From Candidatus Aminicenantota bacterium (GTDB taxonomy: Bacteria > Acidobacteriota > Aminicenantia > UBA2199), in the NCBI GenBank assembly GCA_030639705.1, contig DAOWKX010000138.1, forward strand, positions 1 to 7,220: 7,220 nt of DNA. The letters are read 5' to 3'. The notes below the pieces were generated by a model. The model saw only the letters and a list, made by a program, of their open reading frames with translations. It was not told where the DNA came from and did no database searches. Both the position numbers and the translations under genes were made by a program. Of the stretch, positions 1-6,037 are shown piece by piece. Position 1 is the first letter of the stretch. Every line of letters begins with the position of its first letter.

Positions 1-420
1 AGAAATCCAGAAAATTATACCAGGTCATTAAGGGTCCTTCAGTTCAGTCATGAAAGAGAATTTATAACCAAATCGGGAATCATGGTCGGATTGGGAGAAA
101 CCATCGAGGAGCTCATAGAATTATTCAGAGATCTCAGAAAAACAGGTGTCAGTCTATTAACCATTGGGCAATATCTGCAGCCCACCCGTCAGAATATTGC
201 AGTTAAAAAATATTATTCCCCGGAAGAATTCCAGAAACTAAAAAATACGGCACTATCACTGGGCTTTATTGCGGTTGAAGCGGGTCCACTGGTAAGAAGC
301 TCTTATAATGCCGGATTGATTTTTAATCAGCTTGTCAATTCTCTAAAAACACAGAGAACAACAAAGATCCGGGGAAACTACTCGAAACTAAAAAATCATG
401 AAGTATCTTGTATTCAGTGA
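1..420 (+). CDS. lipA: Lipoyl synthase LipA, C-terminal part (5' end outside window)
   Basis: Radical-SAM enzyme that inserts two sulfur atoms into protein-bound octanoyl groups to make the lipoyl cofactor of pyruvate and 2-oxoglutarate dehydrogenases and the glycine cleavage system; it acts in the cytosol. The frame is open from base 1, so the gene is cut by the window edge; the first visible Met (82) is internal. The last 139 residues show the LipA signature: ITKSGIMVGLGET followed by paired acidic residues, then the GQYLQPT strand, a YYSPEEF segment, and the C-terminal GPLVRSSYNAG. In the family the serine of RSSY ligates the auxiliary 4Fe-4S cluster, and it is present. The segment after QPT reads RQNIAV, whereas many LipA proteins have a histidine there; the effect is unknown. 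The N-terminal cysteines and the CxxxCxxC motif lie outside the window. The 3' end overlaps the next gene by 23 nt, suggesting cotranscription. Identification is near certain. Confidence 0.96.
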   Translation, partial: RNPENYTRSLRVLQFSHEREFITKSGIMVGLGETIEELIELFRDLRKTGVSLLTIGQYLQPTRQNIAVKKYYSPEEFQKLKNTALSLGFIAVEAGPLVRSSYNAGLIFNQLVNSLKTQRTTKIRGNYSKLKNHEVSCIQ

Positions 421-1135
421 TATTCACAGTAACCTTGAGGCATTCGATAAATTCCTCTCACACAAGAAGATAAAAAATATCGATTCCTATTTATTTCTCG
501 GTGACCTGGTGGGTTACGGCCCGAATCCAAATGACGTGATTGATCGATTTCGTGGCTTAAAAAAAACATACAGCATCAGAGGAAATCATGACAAAGTCAT
601 TGCAGATCTGGAATCGGCATCACTTTTTAATCCGGTTGCCTCATTTTCTGCTGAATGGAGCAAGGTCAAGCTGAATAGCGACAATCAAGATTTTTTAAAA
701 AATCTTAAAAAAGGCCCCAGTGTTGTTGACCACTGCATCACCCTCTGCCATGGTTCAACATTTGACGAAGATTATTATGTTTTCTCGATATTTGAAGCAG
801 CTGAATCATTTAAATTCATGGAAACCTCAATCGGTTTTTTCGGTCACACCCATTTTCCCATAATGTACTTATTGAGAAATGATAAAATCGACACCGTTCC
901 TTTAACCACAAACACAAGAATAAAATTAGATCCCAACACCAGATATTTAATCAACCCCGGTTCAATCGGACAGCCAAGGGATAAGAACCCGGATCCAAGT
1001 TTCATCATTTTTGATTCCCAAAAAAAAGAAATCAATTTTATTAGATTCAGCTATGATTATAAAACCACTCAGGAGAGAATAAGAGAATTCGGGCTACCGG
1101 AAATACTTGCAAGTCGACTGGAATCCGGAGTATAA
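398..1135 (+). CDS. Calcineurin-like metallophosphoesterase (Metallophos_2 / YfcE-like family)
   Basis: A 245-residue, probably cytosolic two-metal phosphoesterase. All five metal-binding blocks are visible in order: FSDIHSN (Asp8, His10), GDLVGYGPN (Asp36), GNHD (Asn63, His64), CHGS (His118) and GHTH (His150, His152). After these comes INPGSIGQPRD, typical of the small bacterial family that includes YfcE and MJ0936-type phosphodiesterases. No signal peptide or membrane segment is seen. Members cleave phosphodiesters or phosphomonoesters in vitro, but physiological substrates are mostly unknown, so none is assigned. The start at 398 lies inside the lipA 3' end and has no clear Shine-Dalgarno, so translation is probably coupled to lipA. 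The protein begins right at the first beta strand, which supports this start. The fold is certain; the biological role is open. Confidence 0.93.
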   Translation: MKYLVFSDIHSNLEAFDKFLSHKKIKNIDSYLFLGDLVGYGPNPNDVIDRFRGLKKTYSIRGNHDKVIADLESASLFNPVASFSAEWSKVKLNSDNQDFLKNLKKGPSVVDHCITLCHGSTFDEDYYVFSIFEAAESFKFMETSIGFFGHTHFPIMYLLRNDKIDTVPLTTNTRIKLDPNTRYLINPGSIGQPRDKNPDPSFIIFDSQKKEINFIRFSYDYKTTQERIREFGLPEILASRLESGV

Positions 1136-1136
1136 T
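1107..1136 (+). promoter_or_regulatory. Candidate sigma70-type promoter for the GAF/slt pair
   Basis: A perfect TATAAT (1131-1136) overlaps the stop codon of the phosphoesterase gene. TTGCAA (1107-1112, 4 of 6 matches to TTGACA) lies 18 bp upstream. Transcription would start near 1143, about 50 nt before the GAF gene start at 1196. In DNA this AT-rich a chance TATAAT is possible, so this is an inference. Its position before the only sizeable gap in the first four genes supports it. Confidence 0.38.
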
Positions 1137-1182
1137 GAAAAAGAATATAAAAAAATGTTGAATGCTATAAAAAATTATCATT

Positions 1183-1198
1183 GGGAGGTTTTAAAATG
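1183..1198 (+). promoter_or_regulatory. Strong ribosome binding site fixing the GAF gene start
   Basis: GGGAGG (1183-1188) lies 7 nt before the ATG at 1196. It overlaps the in-frame TTG at 1181, so the true start is 1196 and not 1181. The context GGAGG-TTTTAAA-ATG closely resembles the sites of the slt and ddl genes in this window. Confidence 0.85.
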
Positions 1199-2227
1199 TC
1201 CAATGAAAGACTTAAGTTGCTCATTGATAAAATTTTGGACGAAAAAAAGAAAGAGATCATCGGAAAAATCGATTCATTTAAGAATAGCATAGTCAGTCAA
1301 TTGGATGATCTTAAAGAATTCAGCGACTTCTCAAAATTTGAAATGCCTCAAGCCATAGCCATGAATGATAGCGCCTGGGAAAGTGAAACGATAGATATTT
1401 TATACGAATTTGTCAAAAAAATATCGTCTGCGGAAGATCAAAAAAATATGATAACCGCCATGCTGGAGGGTATCCATAAATTTTCAAGCAGAGCGGCTTT
1501 ATTTTTGATAAAAGATGACAAACTGATTGGCTGGAATGGAAGCGGATTCTCAGGGAAAGACGGAGAAATTAAAAATGATGAAATGAAAAATATTTTCTTT
1601 TCCTTATCTGCAAATACAATTTTAAAAAGTGTGATCGGTAAAAAAAAATCGTACTCAGGCAAACCACTATCACAACCTGATGATCATTTGATATACAACA
1701 GATTCGGAGGAAGATATCCGGATAAAATATTTGTTGTTCCTTTTTTTGTTAAAGGGAAACCCCAGGCTGTCATCTATTCTGATTCAATGGATAATAAAAA
1801 AATCAACGAAAAGGAAATTGAAATTTTAGCAATAGTCGGTGAAATGAGCCTGGACCTGCTACCCATAAAGCGGAAAATATTTGCCCGGATTCAAACCAAA
1901 GAGTATGAAGATGAAGAAACGTTTGTCTCTGAAAAGGCTGAAGAAACTATTATCCATGAAGAGACCGCTCATTCAATCGTCGAAAATGATCCGAATAGAA
2001 AAGCCCGGGTCATTATCAATGACATTATTCTTTACAACCAAGACGTCGTTGAAAAGGGTATTCAAAACAGAAACCTATACAATGTACTGGAAGATACAAT
2101 ACTTCAGGCAAAAGAAGAGTATCTAAGGAAGTTCAGTAATTTATCCTCTTTTGAAAAGAATCTGATTAGCATCTTAGCTAAAGGTGATAAAAATGTTCTA
2201 AGAGGTTATAAATTTGAGACGATGTAA
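1196..2227 (+). CDS. GAF-domain protein with acidic linker and C-terminal helical module; function unknown
   Basis: A 343-residue, lysine- and glutamate-rich soluble protein with no signal peptide or membrane segment. Residues 1-60 are mostly helical (DEKKKEIIGKIDSF region). Residues about 62-222 look like one GAF-type sensory fold: a leading helix, the strand AALFLIKDDKLIGW, a long variable loop, FVVPFFVKGKPQAVIYSD, then a closing helix. Residues 235-262 form a glutamate-rich linker. Residues 264-331 carry a helical module: ARVIINDIILYNQDVVEKG, LYNVLEDTILQAKEEY, then ISILAKGD. From memory, this closely resembles a C-terminal block seen in many acidobacterial and deltaproteobacterial regulators that ends in an ILAxGD motif. 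No kinase, cyclase, phosphodiesterase or DNA-binding domain is seen, and no GAF ligand residues can be assigned. The last 14 nt overlap the lytic transglycosylase gene, so the two are probably translationally coupled. The GAF assignment rests on pattern, not on a profile search. Confidence 0.8.
   Translation: MSNERLKLLIDKILDEKKKEIIGKIDSFKNSIVSQLDDLKEFSDFSKFEMPQAIAMNDSAWESETIDILYEFVKKISSAEDQKNMITAMLEGIHKFSSRAALFLIKDDKLIGWNGSGFSGKDGEIKNDEMKNIFFSLSANTILKSVIGKKKSYSGKPLSQPDDHLIYNRFGGRYPDKIFVVPFFVKGKPQAVIYSDSMDNKKINEKEIEILAIVGEMSLDLLPIKRKIFARIQTKEYEDEETFVSEKAEETIIHEETAHSIVENDPNRKARVIINDIILYNQDVVEKGIQNRNLYNVLEDTILQAKEEYLRKFSNLSSFEKNLISILAKGDKNVLRGYKFETM
2200..2216 (+). promoter_or_regulatory. Ribosome binding site supporting a TTG start for slt
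   Basis: AAGAGG (2200-2205) lies 8 nt before the TTG at 2214, inside the upstream coding region. The same AAGAGG-TTT core precedes the ddl ATG. No in-frame ATG stands between this TTG and the membrane anchor, so TTG is the likely start codon. Confidence 0.7.
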
Positions 2228-4304
2228 CCCGGGAAAGGCATTTAAATATATTCTTTTCTGTGAATTCATCCTGTTGCTTTCAATTATCTCAGGATTCTTG
2301 ATTTGCAAAATAATTTATCTGGTTAATTCAAAAGATCATCAGTCATCAAATGAGATTTTCACGGGAAACCTCTGGCTTAAAAATTACAGAATATTAAATT
2401 TTTTTTTAAATAAAACATTTTCCGATCAGCACGGTAAAAAAAAAAATACCTCGGATTCTCATACCCGCACCCTCAATAAACTTAAAATTCTACTCAGGTC
2501 GGACTTAAACGATTTAACAGCTAATAAACTCATTAAGGACTTCCTTAACCTTAAAATGGCTGAAATCCAATTAGAAAAGGAGAGGCCTCAAGATATCCGG
2601 AGAACACTTTTCAAATCAAAAAGCAGTTATTCATTTATTGAACACTATAAAAAGAAACTTCTATTAAAATATTACCATTCTCAAAAAAAATACCATGAAG
2701 TTGTTAAAGCCTATATCAATGATCCGCCAAAAAACAAAGAAATGAAAATGGTTTATCTGGACAGTCTGATTAAAACCGGAAATATTAAACCGGCAACAAT
2801 ATTGTTTAAAGAACTATTCCAAAAAAGCCATCTCTCATCATTCAAGATCATACCTACCACTGCTTTAAACCGCTTAATCACCAAACTTAATGATGAGTTC
2901 TGGTTTAAAAAATTCTATTACCTGGCAAAGAAAAATGCTTTCCGGGAAATTTTCAGGGAAAAGAAATATGTCAAATCACCCCAACTCATTAACCTCTTTG
3001 ATGCCGAATATTATTACCGAAGACGGAAGTATCAAAAAGCAAAGAATCTTTTGAAAAGAGTGAAATCAGAAAATTTACTGGATTACAAACTAAACCTGTT
3101 AGTTAAGATAAAACTAAGAAAAACCAAAGATGATTATGACAATATCCTTGATGATATTGATAAGCTGAAAAACAGCCCACAACTATATGCGGATTTTTTA
3201 CTCAACTCCGCCCACATCCTTCTGAGAAAAGAAAAGTCCAATACAGCCTTAAAACTATACAATAAATTCGTTTGCTTCAGTCAAAATAGGGATAATCCTG
3301 ATTATTGGAAGGCCATTTGGATATCTGCCTGGATACAGTTTAAAAAAAATCAAAAAAAAGATGCCCTGAAATACTTCAGGAAGGGGCAGGAATCTCCGAT
3401 TATTCCTTATAAAATCGCCAACCAATACTGGACATTTCAACTGAAAAAGAATTTTCCCCATCAGATAGACAAATATCCCTTCTCATATTACTATACCCGG
3501 CTGGCCAATCATCCAAGTTTACTAACCCGGATTATCCTGAAACGCTTCATTAACCTGATCAATCAGGCTCAGAATCCATTATTTTTAGAAATTGTTGCCG
3601 GATTAAAATTTCTTATCCGAAATAATTTACCGGATGAAAGCCTTTACCTCATCAAGCTGTCAAAATATGAAAAAAACTTATCATATTCAGATATGAATAT
3701 GCTCAAGATTATTGAATCCATAATTTACCTTAAACAAAAAAATTACTACCAAGCATTTGTTCAATTCAAGAATAATTTCGCCTGTTATGAGTGTCTCTAT
3801 TTACCAAATTTTTTAAGTGAAATATATTTACCTGTCCACTATGAAAACCTGATTAAAAAATACAGCCAGGAAAATAACCTGGATCCATATCTTGTTCTGG
3901 CATTGATCAGAGAGGAAAGTTTTTTCAAAAGCGATGCAGTTTCAACCGCTAAAGCTTGTGGATTAATGCAGCTTTTATTTGGGACGGCAAAGCAGGTGGC
4001 CTGGAACTCCGGACAAAGAATATACAGAAAAGACCTTTTCATTCCTGCAATTAATATTCGATTGGGTACAACTTATCTGAAATCATTGTTTAATAAATAC
4101 AATGGGGAAACCTATCTTGCCCTGGCCGCTTATAATGCAGGGAATCATAAAGTGGACCGATGGATTGAAAAATTCGGAAATGTCCCTGAAAATGAGTTCA
4201 TTGAAATGATCCCCTACACAGAGACCCGAACCTATGTGAAAAACATCTATAGAAACTATTTTTTTTACAAATTCTATAATATGAAAACAAATCTCAGCCC
4301 ATAA
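2214..4304 (+). CDS. Membrane-anchored Slt-type soluble-lytic-transglycosylase-like protein (SLT domain, GH23)
   Basis: A 696-residue peptidoglycan lytic transglycosylase. Such enzymes cleave the MurNAc-GlcNAc bond and form 1,6-anhydroMurNAc ends. One hydrophobic segment (about residues 11-36) follows a short basic N-terminus. It lacks a good lipobox, so it is probably an uncleaved anchor that leaves the enzyme on the outer face of the inner membrane. Residues about 70-540 are a helical, TPR-like region, very lysine- and tyrosine-rich, matching the superhelical scaffold of Slt70. The catalytic SLT domain is at about 545-690: the REES motif with catalytic Glu568, GLMQ at 583-586, AAYNAG ending at Gly643, and IPYTETRTYVKNIYRNY near the end. 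The usual GLMQ-x-MP-x-TA reads GLMQLLFGTA, so the Met-Pro pair is replaced. Its length resembles Slt70 (about 640 residues). Two homopolymer runs sit early in the gene (T9 at 2399-2407, A11 at 2436-2446), but the frame stays open. It overlaps the GAF gene by 14 nt. Confidence 0.92.
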   Translation: MRRCNPGKAFKYILFCEFILLLSIISGFLICKIIYLVNSKDHQSSNEIFTGNLWLKNYRILNFFLNKTFSDQHGKKKNTSDSHTRTLNKLKILLRSDLNDLTANKLIKDFLNLKMAEIQLEKERPQDIRRTLFKSKSSYSFIEHYKKKLLLKYYHSQKKYHEVVKAYINDPPKNKEMKMVYLDSLIKTGNIKPATILFKELFQKSHLSSFKIIPTTALNRLITKLNDEFWFKKFYYLAKKNAFREIFREKKYVKSPQLINLFDAEYYYRRRKYQKAKNLLKRVKSENLLDYKLNLLVKIKLRKTKDDYDNILDDIDKLKNSPQLYADFLLNSAHILLRKEKSNTALKLYNKFVCFSQNRDNPDYWKAIWISAWIQFKKNQKKDALKYFRKGQESPIIPYKIANQYWTFQLKKNFPHQIDKYPFSYYYTRLANHPSLLTRIILKRFINLINQAQNPLFLEIVAGLKFLIRNNLPDESLYLIKLSKYEKNLSYSDMNMLKIIESIIYLKQKNYYQAFVQFKNNFACYECLYLPNFLSEIYLPVHYENLIKKYSQENNLDPYLVLALIREESFFKSDAVSTAKACGLMQLLFGTAKQVAWNSGQRIYRKDLFIPAINIRLGTTYLKSLFNKYNGETYLALAAYNAGNHKVDRWIEKFGNVPENEFIEMIPYTETRTYVKNIYRNYFFYKFYNMKTNLSP

Positions 4305-4502
4305 CCCTGAACAATATAATGGGAAGAAATCAACATCCTATATTCACCATCAAATTTTTCGCAGGCTGTAGTCGCTATCCCTTATTTAGGTGGTGGATTT
4401 TGGACATCCTAAACACTTTACTCAAGCATAAAAGTATGTTAGAACATTCAATACCTATTGAAAAATGAGTGGGATCGCTCTCTGGTTGTAAGAGGTTTTA
4501 AG
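4305..4502 (+). other. Intergenic region before ddl; no gene recognised
   Basis: This 198-nt stretch lacks a supported gene on either strand. A short inverted repeat, TTTAGG (4385-4390) and CCTAAA (4408-4413), has a 17-nt loop and no U-tract, so it is not a convincing terminator. A weak promoter-like pair, TTTACT (4417-4422) and TAGAAC (4440-4445) with a 17-bp spacer, matches 4 of 6 at each box; it may drive ddl but is unproven. A perfect TATAAT at 4315-4320 has no -35 partner. The segment 4354-4410 looks less AT-rich than its surroundings and could be a remnant or a structured leader. I do not recognise any riboswitch class. Confidence 0.5.
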
Positions 4503-4505
4503 ATG
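4490..4505 (+). promoter_or_regulatory. Ribosome binding site fixing the ddl start
   Basis: AAGAGG (4490-4495) lies 7 nt before the ATG at 4503. An in-frame ATG at 4458 would add 15 residues (beginning MKNEWDRS) but has no Shine-Dalgarno. Starting at 4503 puts the FGG motif 12 residues from the N-terminus, as is usual for Ddl. Confidence 0.85.
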
Positions 4506-5579
4506 AAAAGGCAAAAAACAACAGTCGGAATCATTTTTGGCGGAATGTCCGCCGAGCATGAGGTATCCATCGAATCTGCCAAAGCGATAGTCAAAAATAT
4601 CGATAAAAAAAAATACACTCCTCATTTGATTTACATCAATAAAAAAGGAAAATGGTGTCAGCTCAAAGAAGGAGATCTGCTCGATGCAAAATCTTACGAT
4701 CAATCCCCTTTTTTCCAAAAAAAGCTGAAATCCCTTTATCAATTCTATTCCTTCGCTCCCTGGAAAAATAATTCAATAAAGCCTCTTGACTGTGATATCT
4801 TTTTCCCGATGCTCCACGGTCCAAATGGAGAAGATGGTAAGATTCAAAGCTTACTTGAACTGTCAAATATACCCCATATCGGAGCTAACAGTTTTTCTTC
4901 AACCCTGGCAATGAACAAGGTGATGACAAAAATATTATTCAAACAGAGTGGCTTAAACACTCCTGATTTCCTCAGCTTCACTGAAAACAATTTTTCCTTC
5001 ATTGAAGCGTTAATCCTTGACAGGCTTCAGCTCCCGGTGTTTGTTAAGCCCTGTTCTCTTGGATCCTCAGTGGGTATTTCCAAGGTAAAAAAAAGGATCC
5101 AGTTAAGGCCAGCCATTGACCTGGCCTTTGAAAACGATCACCAAATTATTATTGAACAGGCAATCGATGCCAGAGAAATTGAAATTTCAGTTATGGGAAA
5201 CAATCAAATCAAAGTATCTCATCCAGGAGAATTAATTCCCCATAATGAATTCTATGATTACGCGGATAAGTATATTGAAAATAAAACCACATTTAATATC
5301 CCTGCCCGTCTTGATAAAAAAACCGAATCTGAAGTTAAAGAAATGGCAAAAAAGGCTTACTTGGCATTATATTTGAACGGAATGGCCCGTATCGATTTTT
5401 TTCTGGAAAAAAAATCCAATCAGTTATACATAAATGAAATCAATACCATTCCTGGTTTTACTGAAATCAGCATGTTTCCAAAATTATGGTCATTGGAGGG
5501 TATTTCATTTACGGATTTGATCACCAGGCTGATAGAATATGGATTTGAATATTATAAAGAGCATAACCGACTATGGTAG
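4503..5579 (+). CDS. ddl: D-alanine--D-alanine ligase
   Basis: A 358-residue cytosolic ATP-grasp ligase that joins two D-alanines into the dipeptide MurF adds to the peptidoglycan precursor. Visible blocks: FGGMSAEHEVS with Glu18 (substrate-binding glutamate), an HGPNGEDG strand, AMNKVMTK, VKPCSLGSSVG (Lys182 and the glycine-serine loop at 187-191, binding ATP), IIIEQAID with AREIEISVMG, the omega-loop FYDYADKY (residues 250-257), MARIDFF, and NEINTIPGFT (Glu312 and Asn314, binding Mg). Tyr257 in the omega-loop and the FYDY motif fit D-Ala-D-Ala specificity. D-Ala-D-Lac ligases typically change this tyrosine to Phe or replace the loop. Length is normal for the longer Ddl type. It lies between two lytic transglycosylase genes, in a cell-wall context. 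Its TAG stop overlaps the GTAG tetranucleotide of a REP-like palindrome, so the last few residues may have been altered by that element. Confidence 0.96.
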   Translation: MKRQKTTVGIIFGGMSAEHEVSIESAKAIVKNIDKKKYTPHLIYINKKGKWCQLKEGDLLDAKSYDQSPFFQKKLKSLYQFYSFAPWKNNSIKPLDCDIFFPMLHGPNGEDGKIQSLLELSNIPHIGANSFSSTLAMNKVMTKILFKQSGLNTPDFLSFTENNFSFIEALILDRLQLPVFVKPCSLGSSVGISKVKKRIQLRPAIDLAFENDHQIIIEQAIDAREIEISVMGNNQIKVSHPGELIPHNEFYDYADKYIENKTTFNIPARLDKKTESEVKEMAKKAYLALYLNGMARIDFFLEKKSNQLYINEINTIPGFTEISMFPKLWSLEGISFTDLITRLIEYGFEYYKEHNRLW

Positions 5580-5600
5580 GGAACGGGCATGCCTGTTCGC
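5576..5600 (+). repeat. REP-like element: GTAG tetranucleotide plus imperfect palindrome
   Basis: GTAG (5576-5579) is followed directly by GG and then by GAACGGG (5581-5587), a CATG centre (5588-5591) and CCTGTTC (5592-5598). The arms pair over 7 bp with one G-T pair (5585 with 5594); the centre is itself palindromic. A conserved tetranucleotide (GTAG or GGAG) 5' of an imperfect palindrome is the known layout of REP sequences mobilised by RAYT transposases. No T-run follows, so it is a poor rho-independent terminator. It overlaps the ddl stop codon and fills half of the ddl-ruvX gap. Only one copy is visible in this window, so repetition in the genome is inferred. Confidence 0.6.
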
Positions 5601-5629
5601 TAAAATAAAGCTACCGGTACATAATTAAA

Positions 5630-6037
5630 ATGAGAATACTGGCAATTGATTATGGTGAGAAACGAATGGGATTTGCAATTGGTGATTGTAGCAGGCAGAC
5701 ACCAACTCTTTTAAAACCACTTATTCGAAAAAAAATAACCCGGGACATCGAACATATTAGAAAAATTCTATCCGAATATGAAATTCAAAAGATTATTATC
5801 GGGTACCCCCTGAACATGAATGGGTCAAAAAGTACAATGGTGCAAAAAATTGAAGATTTTAGAAATATACTAAAAAAAAAAATTGGAATCGACATAGAAT
5901 ATGTTGATGAGCGACTCACAAGTTTCGAAGCTGAGGAAATGCTCAAACCCATACTACCGGATTATCGTAAGAGAAAAAAAAGCATTGACTCAACTGCAGC
6001 CTTAATTATATTAAACAATTACTTAGGGAAAAAATGA
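5630..6037 (+). CDS. ruvX: RuvX/YqgF family putative Holliday junction resolvase / pre-16S rRNA nuclease
   Basis: A 135-residue RNase H-fold nuclease of the usual family length (about 135-150). The family is essential or near essential in many bacteria. It has been linked to Holliday-junction resolution and, in E. coli YqgF, to processing of the 16S rRNA 5' end. Visible motifs: IDYGEKRMGFAIGD with catalytic Asp7, IIIGYPLNMNGS, YVDERLTS with Glu94, and KKSIDSTAALIILNNYL with Asp120, which completes the acidic triad. No good Shine-Dalgarno precedes the ATG; the REP-like palindrome ends about 30 nt upstream. Translation may depend on an AT-rich leader or on coupling to ddl. The stop overlaps the mltG start (ATGA), a common ruvX-mltG arrangement. 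An A11 run (5872-5882) encodes the Lys82-84 region. Confidence 0.94.
   Translation: MRILAIDYGEKRMGFAIGDCSRQTPTLLKPLIRKKITRDIEHIRKILSEYEIQKIIIGYPLNMNGSKSTMVQKIEDFRNILKKKIGIDIEYVDERLTSFEAEEMLKPILPDYRKRKKSIDSTAALIILNNYLGKK

Noticed and set aside
844..1035. Open frames on the - strand (here and at 1438-1662, 3255-3461, 3839-4042, 4455-4742, 4663-4866)
   Set aside because: Each lies almost wholly opposite a confidently identified gene, and the products look like antisense readings with no domain.
1107..1292. Small + strand frame overlapping the GAF gene start
   Set aside because: It overlaps the phosphoesterase end and the well-supported GAF start, has no ribosome binding site, and its sequence is a shifted reading of those genes.
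4270..4375. Protein-like - strand reading of about 35 codons across the slt end and the gap
   Set aside because: It is bounded by stops, has no start or ribosome binding site, and resembles no family I know.
4458..4502. Extended ddl start at the in-frame ATG 4458
   Set aside because: It has no Shine-Dalgarno, while AAGAGG sits at the right distance from 4503. The extra 15 residues precede the normal Ddl N-terminus.
4503..5579. Van-type D-Ala-D-Lac or D-Ala-D-Ser ligase
   Set aside because: The omega-loop FYDYADKY with its tyrosine fits ordinary Ddl, and no vanH, vanX or regulator genes are near.
5581..5598. Rho-independent terminator after ddl
   Set aside because: The hairpin has no following T-run; the GTAG-plus-palindrome layout fits a REP element better.
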